13,416 nt of DNA. It comes from CAZWUZ01 sp964637655 [NCBI: uncultured bacterium] (GTDB taxonomy: Bacteria > DAOPZR01). The stretch's first letter is position 1, and each line of letters begins with the position of its first letter. The stretch covers positions 1 to 13,416 of the forward strand of contig CAZWUZ010000082.1 of assembly GCA_964637655.1 (NCBI GenBank), read 5' to 3'. Made by a program: the position numbers and the translations under genes. The notes beneath the pieces were generated by a model, which had not been told where the DNA came from, did not search any database, and was given only the letters and a program-made list of their open reading frames with translations. Below, piece after piece: positions 1 to 6,563 of this stretch.

Positions 1-10
1 CCATCAGTCA

Positions 11-19
11 TGACAGAAC
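11..19 (+). other. Probable frameshift or in-frame stop within the kinase gene
   Basis: A TGA at 11-13 lies in the frame of the kinase C-terminal part. Translation after it (QNDKAWRYFQ...) reads as internal protein sequence, not a leader. The +3 frame just upstream reads ISHDR and could join this frame if one base were missing around 15-19, giving ISHDRNDKAW. Only 10 bases lie upstream, so the exact site cannot be fixed from this window. Confidence 0.5.
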
Positions 20-1147
20 GACAAGGCCTGGCGGTACTTCCAGGCGGCCCACGCGTTGCTCGACGATTGTCGCAATTACGGCACATATCACTTTGCGATT
101 ATGGCTCGCCTGGCTTTTGTCGCCCGGCGCATCTTTCTTTCCCTTGTACGTAGCGGAGTGCTTGCCGAAGTGCGCTGCCGGGAGTTATTTGCAGGAATTG
201 AAACGGTAGCCACCGAGTTCTGCCGGGATGGGGAATCAATGCGCGGAGGGCAAATACCGGAAGTTGATTTCTTGCAACGTTACGGACATTTGCGGCCTGG
301 CTCATACGATATTACCGCCCCGCGTTATGACAGCCCGATACTTCGTGCACTGTTGACGCAGCCGGTGACTGGCGACGGGAATAGCGTTAAGGATAATCCG
401 GGCGGGGAGTTCGCCTTTACCGTCGCGGAAGCGGGTGCAATTGAAAACGCGCTAGCCGGGGAAGCCATGCCGGTCAACCTCGCCTGTTTACTTGATTTTT
501 ATGGAAAGACGACGCGGGCACGCGAACGACTGAAATTTGAGTTTACGCGCAATTTGAGTGATGCTTTGGAATATATCGCACGGGCCGGCGAGCTGCTGGA
601 CCTTGCGCGTGAGACGATGGCTGATATTCACCTGCGCACTGTTCTGAAGTACCGGAACCCGGAAGAAAGCACGGCGGAAGCGCTGGTGGGCGGAATAATG
701 GCCGAGGTGCGGCGTCGGGAACAGGAACGCGAAATATTCAGGCGCTTGCAACTCCCCCCGGTTATAGCTGGGGAGGAGGATTTCTACTTCATACGGACTT
801 TTCATGCGCGTCCAAATTTCATAACCGCAGCACACGTTGTTGCACCATGCGCTTTCGCAAACAGTCCGCAGGAACTTCTTGCTATGGACCTGGCGGGACG
901 GGTGCTGCTGATCGAGAACGCCGATCCGGGTTTCGACTGGATTTTCACCAGGCGTCCGGCTGCCCTAATTACAAAGTATGGCGGCGCTGCGTCGCACATG
1001 GCCATACGCTGTGCGGAATTGCAATTGCCGGCGGCGATCGGGATCGGAGAAAGACAATTTTCGGAACTATGCCACTGCTTTGCGGTCTCACTCGATTGCG
1101 CGCTTGGAATTTTAACCCCGGCGACCACTTCTGCGCCGCCGGCATGA
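14..1147 (+). CDS. L-glutamine kinase-like PEP-utilising enzyme, C-terminal part, frame interrupted at left edge
   Basis: This is the C-terminal part of a PEP-synthase-like enzyme. Numbering from the TTG at 56, it has the block YGHLRPGSYDI (76-86) and a terminal swivelling phosphohistidine domain with IENADPGFDWIF and GGAASHMAIRCAE, where His314 is the expected phospho-carrier. These blocks resemble the Campylobacter Cj1418 group, which phosphorylates the amide nitrogen of L-glutamine as the first step of phosphoramidate synthesis; that assignment is from family memory. The N-terminal ATP-grasp domain is missing and should lie left of the window. The frame is open from base 14, and QNDKAWRYFQAAHALLDDC before the TTG looks like true protein, so the TTG at 56, which has no Shine-Dalgarno, is probably not a start. 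A TGA at 11-13 breaks the frame, suggesting a frameshift (natural or assembly error). The next gene, 13 bp downstream, is the expected pathway partner. Other PEP-utilising kinases with the same domain order remain possible. Confidence 0.72.
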   Translation, partial: QNDKAWRYFQAAHALLDDCRNYGTYHFAIMARLAFVARRIFLSLVRSGVLAEVRCRELFAGIETVATEFCRDGESMRGGQIPEVDFLQRYGHLRPGSYDITAPRYDSPILRALLTQPVTGDGNSVKDNPGGEFAFTVAEAGAIENALAGEAMPVNLACLLDFYGKTTRARERLKFEFTRNLSDALEYIARAGELLDLARETMADIHLRTVLKYRNPEESTAEALVGGIMAEVRRREQEREIFRRLQLPPVIAGEEDFYFIRTFHARPNFITAAHVVAPCAFANSPQELLAMDLAGRVLLIENADPGFDWIFTRRPAALITKYGGAASHMAIRCAELQLPAAIGIGERQFSELCHCFAVSLDCALGILTPATTSAPPA

Positions 1148-1149
1148 AC

Positions 1150-1154
1150 GGAGG
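1150..1154 (+). promoter_or_regulatory. Ribosome binding site of the amidotransferase-fold hydrolase gene
   Basis: GGAGG lies 6 bases before the ATG at 1161, in the 13-bp gap after the kinase stop codon. It fixes the start of the hydrolase gene and shows that it can be translated without relying on upstream ribosomes. Confidence 0.75.
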
Positions 1155-1160
1155 CAATGC

Positions 1161-1907
1161 ATGAAACGTCAACAGCCCCTATGGTGCGGTATAACCATGC
1201 ATGCCGACACCCGCTACGGAAAACCATGCGATGAATTAGCCGGAGCCTATGCAGACTGGTTGGGCACCGTCGGGATTATGTCCGTGCCGTTGCTGAATGG
1301 TTTGCCGGATTACCTGCCGTATTTACGGTCCTTGCCGATCGGCGGCATCGTATTCTCCGGCGGCAATGACCTGTCACTGGCGGCCGGGTTGGATCCGGCC
1401 GTCATGCGTAATCCGTCGCCGCTGCGCGATGACTCTGAATGTCGTCTCGTAACCGTCGCATTACGTCTGGGATTGCCAATCCTGGGCATCTGCCGCGGCC
1501 TGCAATTTCTCAACGCGGTTATGGGTGGACGACTGCGGACGGAGCTGACTGTATCCGGAAAGGGCGCTACCCTGCCCCATGCCGGATCACGCCATCTCCT
1601 CAAAATCGTTGACCGTGACTGGGCGGCCGCGGCCGGAAAAGCGAAGATCATGACCAATTCCTATCACCGCTGCGGAATCAGGGAAAATGACCTGGCATCC
1701 GGCCTGCATATGGCGGCGGTGACTCGGGACGGTGTGATCGAAGCGTATTATCATCCGCGCCTGCCGCTGTGGGCGGTGCAGTGGCATCCAGAGCGCCAGG
1801 GGAGTTGCCGGAAGTTGGACATCTGGCTGCTGCGACGGTTTGCTAATGCCGTATCCCGGTACCGCCGGGATGCGGGTCGGACGGAAAAAAATGCTGACCG
1901 AACGTGA
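1161..1907 (+). CDS. Class I glutamine amidotransferase-fold hydrolase (candidate gamma-glutamyl-CDP-amidate hydrolase)
   Basis: This 248-residue cytosolic protein has the peptidase C26/GATase1 fold. The nucleophile elbow is GICRG with Cys111. The family block NSYH is at 166-169, and QWHPE supplies the catalytic His209 and Glu211. FSGGNDL (about 65-71) matches the oxyanion region of gamma-glutamyl hydrolases. In the Campylobacter phosphoramidate pathway the Cj1417 enzyme of this family cuts gamma-glutamyl-CDP-amidate into CDP-amidate and glutamate, and it sits beside the glutamine kinase gene as here. I infer that role from context plus fold. By fold alone it could be a gamma-glutamyl-GABA hydrolase (PuuD-like), but no polyamine genes are nearby. 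The ATG has a good ribosome binding site. The gene overlaps the start of the radical SAM gene by 17 bases. Confidence 0.8.
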   Translation: MKRQQPLWCGITMHADTRYGKPCDELAGAYADWLGTVGIMSVPLLNGLPDYLPYLRSLPIGGIVFSGGNDLSLAAGLDPAVMRNPSPLRDDSECRLVTVALRLGLPILGICRGLQFLNAVMGGRLRTELTVSGKGATLPHAGSRHLLKIVDRDWAAAAGKAKIMTNSYHRCGIRENDLASGLHMAAVTRDGVIEAYYHPRLPLWAVQWHPERQGSCRKLDIWLLRRFANAVSRYRRDAGRTEKNADRT

Positions 1908-3096
1908 GCGCCGGCGCCTGATAGCGCGCAGTCTGGTCAGAGACTGGCGGGGGCTTAAACCGCTTGCTCGGCAATGGCTCTATAATAAACTATTGCGCCG
2001 AACCTGGCATTTGTCGCGCCTGCTGCCGGGTGGCTATGTGTTGCCGCCGCTTACGGTCTTTCTCGGGGTCAATGCCGCCTGTAATCTGCGCTGTCTCACG
2101 TGCGACGTTGGGCAGCGCGATGACACTTTCCATGCGCGGTTGTTGCGCGGTGACGAAAGCAACCAACTGACGCTGGCTGAGATAGGGGGGGTACTCGACT
2201 CGGTGGCGTTCTATAAACCGGTGATTCAGATCTGCGCCACAGAACCGTTGCTGCGGCCGGATATCATTGACGTTGTCCGTGCAATTACCGCGCGCGGCTT
2301 CCAGTTGCAGATGTTCACCAACGGCTACCTGTTACCAGACTGCGCGGAAGCGCTGGCGGAGGCCGGCCTGCACCTGTTGATCATTTCGATCGACTCGCAC
2401 GACCCGCATACAAACGACATGTTGCGGGGGCGCGCGGGAGCCTGGGACCGGGCGGTGCGCGGGCTGGAAGCGGTGATCGCGTATCGTCGTCGCCGTGGTG
2501 GCGTATTACCGTTGGTGCAATTGGAATGTACAGTGTCCAAGCACAATTACCGTCAGCTTTACGAATATGCAGCGCACTTTTCGCGTTATGAGATTAGCAG
2601 TATAAATTTCTCACTGCAGTTCGGGATCAGTGCTGCAATGGCGGAAGAGCACAACCGCCATTGTCCGGGTATGGCGGTGGAGACCAGCCGCAGCCGGCAC
2701 ACTTTTCTGACGGACATCGACCCTGATGAATTGATCGCGCAAAAGAGACGCATCCAACAGGAATTTGACGAATACCCGGTGTATTTCGCGCCCAACCTGT
2801 CGGACGATCACCTGCGATTGTATCATCTGCATCCGGAACGGGAAATACCGGGATTTAGCCGCTGCGATGCCACGTATCACTTCGTGCGTATCGAATCGGA
2901 TGGAGGTGTGCTGTTCGGATCCGGATGCTTCGTCCGTCCGTTTGGCAACGTCCGGGAAGAGCCGCTGCTGCGTATTCTGAACCGTGCGCCAATGCGCGCT
3001 TTCCGTGCCCGTATGAATCGGGACGGGCTATTTCCTGCCTGCACGCGCTGCAATACCCTTTATTGCGGCAGCATGCAGTTGCGCAAGGAAAAATGA
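1891..3096 (+). CDS. Radical SAM/SPASM-domain protein
   Basis: This is a cytosolic iron-sulphur enzyme of about 401 residues. Numbering from the ATG at 1891, NAACNLRCLTCDV carries the radical SAM CX3CX2C motif (Cys64, Cys68, Cys71), which binds the 4Fe-4S cluster that cleaves S-adenosylmethionine. A TIM-barrel-like core with SIDSHDPHTND follows. The C-terminus has a SPASM/twitch-like set of cysteines (Cys346, Cys384, Cys387, Cys392) that would bind an auxiliary cluster, and the FGNVREEPLLRIL stretch before the last three is typical of SPASM enzymes. The substrate is unknown. Setting in a glycan cluster beside phosphoramidate genes suggests modification of a sugar or small donor, but peptide modification cannot be excluded. 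The start is uncertain: in-frame TTG 1840, ATG 1846 and ATG 1870 also exist inside the preceding gene. I chose 1891 because it gives the shortest overlap and has CGGA just upstream. Its stop overlaps the next start as ATGA. Confidence 0.85.
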   Translation: MLTERERRRLIARSLVRDWRGLKPLARQWLYNKLLRRTWHLSRLLPGGYVLPPLTVFLGVNAACNLRCLTCDVGQRDDTFHARLLRGDESNQLTLAEIGGVLDSVAFYKPVIQICATEPLLRPDIIDVVRAITARGFQLQMFTNGYLLPDCAEALAEAGLHLLIISIDSHDPHTNDMLRGRAGAWDRAVRGLEAVIAYRRRRGGVLPLVQLECTVSKHNYRQLYEYAAHFSRYEISSINFSLQFGISAAMAEEHNRHCPGMAVETSRSRHTFLTDIDPDELIAQKRRIQQEFDEYPVYFAPNLSDDHLRLYHLHPEREIPGFSRCDATYHFVRIESDGGVLFGSGCFVRPFGNVREEPLLRILNRAPMRAFRARMNRDGLFPACTRCNTLYCGSMQLRKEK

Positions 3097-4058
3097 CCAT
3101 GTGGCAGCGACCGCCCTACTACGACAGCGAAACATGGCGAGGAATACTCGCCCGGCATTACGGCATCGAGGCTGAAACCAGGCGATTCCAAACCGGCAAT
3201 GGGGACGGCGAACTGGTACTGCCAGTGCTGGCACGCGGGCGCGGGGCCGGGCGACGGCTGGCTGTGCCGCCCCTGTTCCCTTATTATTCTTTCCATTACG
3301 CCGGCACCCTGCTGCAGGCGGGTTTCCACGGAGAGCAGGTCCGCCTGCAGTTGCAGGAACAGCTGCTTACTTACTTACAGGATAATTTCAGCGAGGTCGA
3401 ATTAAATCTCCACCCCGACATCACCGATGTGCGGCCGTTCATTTGGGCGGGTTATGCAGTGAAGGTTCGTTATACCTATTTGCTGTCGCTTGCGCCCGGC
3501 GGATCAACCCCGTTGGTCGCGGATTTTCTCGCACGCGATCTTGCGCGGGCGCGGCGATGCGGATTGGAAGTGCGAAAGGAGTTGAGCACGGAAGGTGCGC
3601 TGCCACCTGTGCTCGCTTCTTTCCGGCGCAACGGCATTCGCCCCGCTTTTTCGCCTGAGGTGCTGGCCGATATCTGCGGAGAGCTGCTCGCGGCCGGTCA
3701 ATTGCGCGTATTCACTGTGCGCGAAGGTGCCAGAGTGCTGGCATCGCTGCTTGTGCTTGCGGATGGGCCGGTGGTGTATCACTGGTTGTCGGGCATGGAA
3801 GAACGCGCCAAAGAGACCGGAGCGAACAAGCTGCTGTTCGTTTCAACCATTGAACAGTTGCAGGCGGAGGGGTGTTGGAAAATGCTCGATTTCTGGGGCG
3901 GTGATATCCGCGCAATATCCTATTTTAAGAGTGCAATGGGAGGCACCCTGCAAACATACTTTACCGTAAGCCGGGCCAATTGCCTGCGCGGCCGCGCAAG
4001 GCGTCTGCTGGCATGCACGGCCGGGAGCATGCGTCACATGGTACACCGGAATCGATGA
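3093..4058 (+). CDS. FemAB/BioF2-like GNAT acyltransferase
   Basis: A 321-residue protein of the acetyltransferase group that includes FemAB-like and BioF2-like enzymes (Acetyltransf_6). The C-terminal half shows the pattern: a strand with VLASLLVLADGPVVYHWLSG, an acceptor helix with GANKLLFVSTIEQL, then the ending MLDFWGGDIRAISYFKSAMGG, equivalent to the DFgG...FK..fG signature. The N-terminal half (about 1-150) is a degenerate second GNAT-like domain with PPLFPYYSFHYAG. Such proteins transfer an acyl or aminoacyl group to an amine and often occur in exopolysaccharide clusters. Here the likely acceptor is an amino sugar, by inference. The start at 3093 overlaps the previous stop as ATGA, with AAGGA at 3085-3089, so translation is coupled. 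An open frame extends upstream to 2925, but that part lies inside the radical SAM gene and is not expected to be translated. Confidence 0.75.
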   Translation: MTMWQRPPYYDSETWRGILARHYGIEAETRRFQTGNGDGELVLPVLARGRGAGRRLAVPPLFPYYSFHYAGTLLQAGFHGEQVRLQLQEQLLTYLQDNFSEVELNLHPDITDVRPFIWAGYAVKVRYTYLLSLAPGGSTPLVADFLARDLARARRCGLEVRKELSTEGALPPVLASFRRNGIRPAFSPEVLADICGELLAAGQLRVFTVREGARVLASLLVLADGPVVYHWLSGMEERAKETGANKLLFVSTIEQLQAEGCWKMLDFWGGDIRAISYFKSAMGGTLQTYFTVSRANCLRGRARRLLACTAGSMRHMVHRNR

Positions 4059-4678
4059 ACATATTATTCTCCGGAGATGGGGCGCTCGACTATTATGTCC
4101 TGGAAAAGCTTTGCGTGGCGCATCGACTGCTCGGGTTCGTGCTTGTGGAACCGGTTTCGCAGGCAGCGGCTTGGCGCAGTATCAAGATCACCGCTAAGGG
4201 GGTATTGGCCCGACGCCAGCAATGGTTTTCAGGTGAACTCCGGGAAACGTTGCGCGTTTATGCTCTGCACAACCGTTACCGCTTCCCTCTGCATCACCTT
4301 GATCGGCGGAAAATGCAATTGCGGCCACTGTTAGAGGCCTGTCGTCCCGACCTGTTTATCAGCGCCTCCTTGCCGTATATCCTAACGGAGGAGGAGATTG
4401 CCATTCCACGTTACGGTTGTCTCAATTGTCACCCGTCCTTCCTGCCCCATGATCGGGGACCATTCCCATTACAGGTGGCGTTGAGGGAGAAGCGCACAGA
4501 AACAGGGGTGACCATTCATCGCATGGATTGCGGCATCGACACCGGACAGATACTTTGGCAGAAGCGCGTCGAGATAGCGGGTGAAGATGACTACTACCGT
4601 TTATCTGAACGCTGCGGCCGGGAGTTTGGAGCGGCGATACTTCCGGTGTTGGCTGAATATGAACGATCCCATACTTAA
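4055..4678 (+). CDS. Formyltransferase family protein (folate-dependent sugar or amine N-formyltransferase)
   Basis: A 207-residue protein with a formyltransferase fold like methionyl-tRNA and sugar N-formyltransferases. The block CLNCHPSFLPHDRGPFPLQ gives Asn124 and His126, and GVTIHRMDCGIDTGQI gives Asp162. These match the Asn-His-Asp catalytic triad that transfers formyl from 10-formyltetrahydrofolate to an amine. The N-terminus MNILFSGDG begins the nucleotide-binding-like fold. It is shorter than Met-tRNA formyltransferase (about 310) and lacks its C-terminal tRNA-binding domain, so a small-molecule amino-sugar substrate is likely. It overlaps the GNAT gene by four bases (ATGA) and ends directly before the methyltransferase region, so it belongs to the same transcript. 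The amine could be a sugar nucleotide amino group or one exposed by the deacetylase-like protein downstream; that link is inference. Confidence 0.85.
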   Translation: MNILFSGDGALDYYVLEKLCVAHRLLGFVLVEPVSQAAAWRSIKITAKGVLARRQQWFSGELRETLRVYALHNRYRFPLHHLDRRKMQLRPLLEACRPDLFISASLPYILTEEEIAIPRYGCLNCHPSFLPHDRGPFPLQVALREKRTETGVTIHRMDCGIDTGQILWQKRVEIAGEDDYYRLSERCGREFGAAILPVLAEYERSHT

Positions 4679-4687
4679 ATGGCGCAC

Positions 4688-4695
4688 AGGGAGGG
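4688..4695 (+). promoter_or_regulatory. Ribosome binding site that favours the GTG start at 4700
   Basis: AGGGAGGG ends four bases before a GTG at 4700. An ATG at 4679, flush with the preceding stop, is in the same frame but has no comparable site upstream. The purine run would lie inside the coding sequence if 4679 were used, which favours GTG 4700. Confidence 0.6.
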
Positions 4696-4699
4696 CATT

Positions 4700-5557
4700 G
4701 TGTCATTAAAAAGGTTGGTTGATCGTTTTTGGAACGAATACCCCTGTGGACGAAACGAATACCTCGGGCCGGGCGAGACGGTGGATGATTACATGCGTCT
4801 CGATGAGGAAATGTACCGGAATGCGCCGGCTACGCATGATTACGCCCGGCAATTACTGGAACCGTTGGCGGGCAAGGTACTATTGGAAATTGGGTGCGGT
4901 CTGGGGCGGGATGGTCGCTTTTTCGCATCCCGGGGTGCGGGGTATATCGGGGGCGACCTGACTGCAAACGCACTGCGGCTGGCCCGCAAAGGTTTTCGCC
5001 TGCTGCAGCAACCCGGTTCCTTCTTGCGGCTTGATGCTGAGCAATTGCCGCTGGCCGATGCGAGCGTCGATATCGTGTACTCATGGGGAGTCATCCATCA
5101 CACACCTGACATATCTCGCGCGATTGGAGAAATTCGCCGGGTGTTAAACCGTGAAGGCAGGATTATGCTTGCGCTGTACAACCGAAATTCGGACCAGTAT
5201 TACTATAATATGTTGTTTAAAAAGAGGATTATTCTGTCATTGATCAAATTCTCACCGATGCGATTGGTGCGGATCGGGGCACGGTTTGACCGGCGTATTT
5301 TACAGTGGAAAGAAACCGTTGAGGATCAACCTATATCGAACGCCAACCTCCGCCGCTGGTTTTCCGACGGTAACGGGCGCCACAACCCATTGACTAATGT
5401 CTATAGCGAAGGTGAGGTTCGTGAGCTGTTGGCGGAATTCCGCAATATCCGCATCAGAATTTTTCCGGTGTATAAATTGGGGCCGGTTGGTAACCTTATC
5501 TTGCGGTTGTTCGGACATCGTATCGGTTGGGACATGATTGTTTATGCAGAAAAGTAG
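4700..5557 (+). CDS. Class I SAM-dependent methyltransferase (Methyltransf_11)
   Basis: A 285-residue Rossmann-fold methyltransferase. Numbering from GTG 4700, motif I is LEIGCGLGRDG (about 62-72), which binds SAM. GGDLT follows as motif II, LDAEQLPLADASVDIVYSWG as the motif III/post-motif region, and HHTPD after it. The remaining 130 residues are basic, with YNRNSDQYYYN and a hydrophobic C-terminal stretch NLILRLFGHRIGW, as in many sugar O-methyltransferases. The N-terminus FWNEYPCG is also common in methyltransferases of surface-glycan clusters. The acceptor is unknown. Either a sugar hydroxyl or the phosphoramidate oxygen, as in Campylobacter O-methyl phosphoramidate, is possible. ATG 4679 would add seven residues. 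The 3' end overlaps the deacetylase-like gene. Confidence 0.85.
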   Translation: MSLKRLVDRFWNEYPCGRNEYLGPGETVDDYMRLDEEMYRNAPATHDYARQLLEPLAGKVLLEIGCGLGRDGRFFASRGAGYIGGDLTANALRLARKGFRLLQQPGSFLRLDAEQLPLADASVDIVYSWGVIHHTPDISRAIGEIRRVLNREGRIMLALYNRNSDQYYYNMLFKKRIILSLIKFSPMRLVRIGARFDRRILQWKETVEDQPISNANLRRWFSDGNGRHNPLTNVYSEGEVRELLAEFRNIRIRIFPVYKLGPVGNLILRLFGHRIGWDMIVYAEK

Positions 5558-6536
5558 TCTGGCCGGATTCGACCGGTGGTCGTGCAAATTACCAAACGCA
5601 CCCGAGCAGACGGATGCGATGCGACCGGGGCAGGTGCAGCTGCCGGCATTCACCGTGGCGCTGACCCACGACGCTGACATGATTCGCAAGTTTGACCCGC
5701 TGCTGGGCGGCGGTTTGTTGGCCAGCGGGCTACTGAAGCGAAACGAAAATATTAAAAAAGGGCTGGCGCGCTTGCGACCCCGCACGCGGGCTGCCGATCC
5801 GTACTACAACTTCCAACGGTACGCCGAACTGGAGCAGCGGCATGGGTTCCGCTCGACCTTTTTCGTGGCGGCTGCTCCCAGCGATCGATGGGAGATCACC
5901 TATCGGATTGACCGCCGACTGGCGGCGGATTTGCGCCAGCTTACAGCAGCGGGGTTCGAGGTGGCGCTGCACGGGTCCGATCAGGCATACGCGGATGGCG
6001 GCATCCTGAAAGCCGAGAAGGAGAAGCTGGCGGACTCACTGGGCGATGAAATCGCCGGAAACCGGTTTCACAACCTCCGCTCCGCTCCGGATCAACTCCT
6101 ACCCGTGATCGAGACCGCAGGGTTCGGCTACGATGCAAGTTGGGGGTTCAACTCATTTTGCGGGTTTCGCGATGGACTTGTTGCCCCGTTTACGCCGTCG
6201 TACCGTGAGCGCACCTACGCCTTCACGGAAATACCGCTGCACGTGATGGATACAGCGCTGTTCTACGGTATGCACTGTGATTACGATGCGGCCCGGTTCC
6301 AATATCATAAGCTCAGAGACATCGCCGCGAGGAATAATGGAGTTTTAGTTATTGACTGGCATATCAGCAGCCTCGACGAAGTCGATTTTCCCGTTTGGGT
6401 GCAATTGTATGATTATATTCTGGGAGACTTAAAAACCCGAAAAATTGTGGCGACGACGCTGAAGAAATTGTGGCAACAAGTTCGTCGAGATTGTCCAAGC
6501 ATTGACTTAACATCTGACTATGCAAATCTATGTTAG
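5544..6536 (+). CDS. Polysaccharide deacetylase-like (NodB-fold) protein
   Basis: A 330-residue protein resembling polysaccharide deacetylases. It keeps LTHDAD (His42, Asp43 and Asp45 from the ATG), a histidine in EVALHGSD (His143), a later NRFHNLR block and a C-terminal IDWHISSLD (His273). The motifs are degenerate versions of the NodB signature: the usual TFDD and HxxxH pair are not seen, although the HGS and RxH-like blocks are familiar from a divergent deacetylase subgroup. If active it would remove N-acetyl groups from an amino sugar, exposing an amine for the formyltransferase or GNAT. There is no clear signal peptide, so a cytosolic site is likely. The start is either ATG 5544, overlapping the previous gene by 14 bases, or a later ATG at 5619. 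Codon use at its 3' end becomes AT-rich. Confidence 0.75.
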   Translation: MQKSSLAGFDRWSCKLPNAPEQTDAMRPGQVQLPAFTVALTHDADMIRKFDPLLGGGLLASGLLKRNENIKKGLARLRPRTRAADPYYNFQRYAELEQRHGFRSTFFVAAAPSDRWEITYRIDRRLAADLRQLTAAGFEVALHGSDQAYADGGILKAEKEKLADSLGDEIAGNRFHNLRSAPDQLLPVIETAGFGYDASWGFNSFCGFRDGLVAPFTPSYRERTYAFTEIPLHVMDTALFYGMHCDYDAARFQYHKLRDIAARNNGVLVIDWHISSLDEVDFPVWVQLYDYILGDLKTRKIVATTLKKLWQQVRRDCPSIDLTSDYANLC

Positions 6537-6550
6537 CGGCCTGTGTGAAT

Positions 6551-6557
6551 AAAGGAG
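6551..6557 (+). promoter_or_regulatory. Ribosome binding site of the zinc-ribbon methyltransferase gene
   Basis: AAAGGAG lies six bases before ATG 6564, within the 27-bp gap after the deacetylase-like gene. It is among the best-spaced ribosome sites in the window and supports an independently initiated gene. Confidence 0.75.
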
Positions 6558-6563
6558 CATAGC

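Noticed and set aside
1964-1986. TATAAT near 1981 inside the radical SAM gene as a possible internal promoter.
   Set aside because: There is no -35 box at a normal distance, and it lies within coding sequence of a coupled operon.
2925-3092. In-frame upstream extension of the GNAT gene into the radical SAM gene.
   Set aside because: It would overlap the SPASM cysteine region by over 170 bases. The ATGA at 3093 with AAGGA upstream is the normal coupled start.
6502-6534. TTGACT with downstream TATGTT, a promoter-like pair before the zinc-ribbon methyltransferase gene.
   Set aside because: The 21-bp spacer is too long and the -10 match is poor. AT-rich DNA gives such matches by chance.
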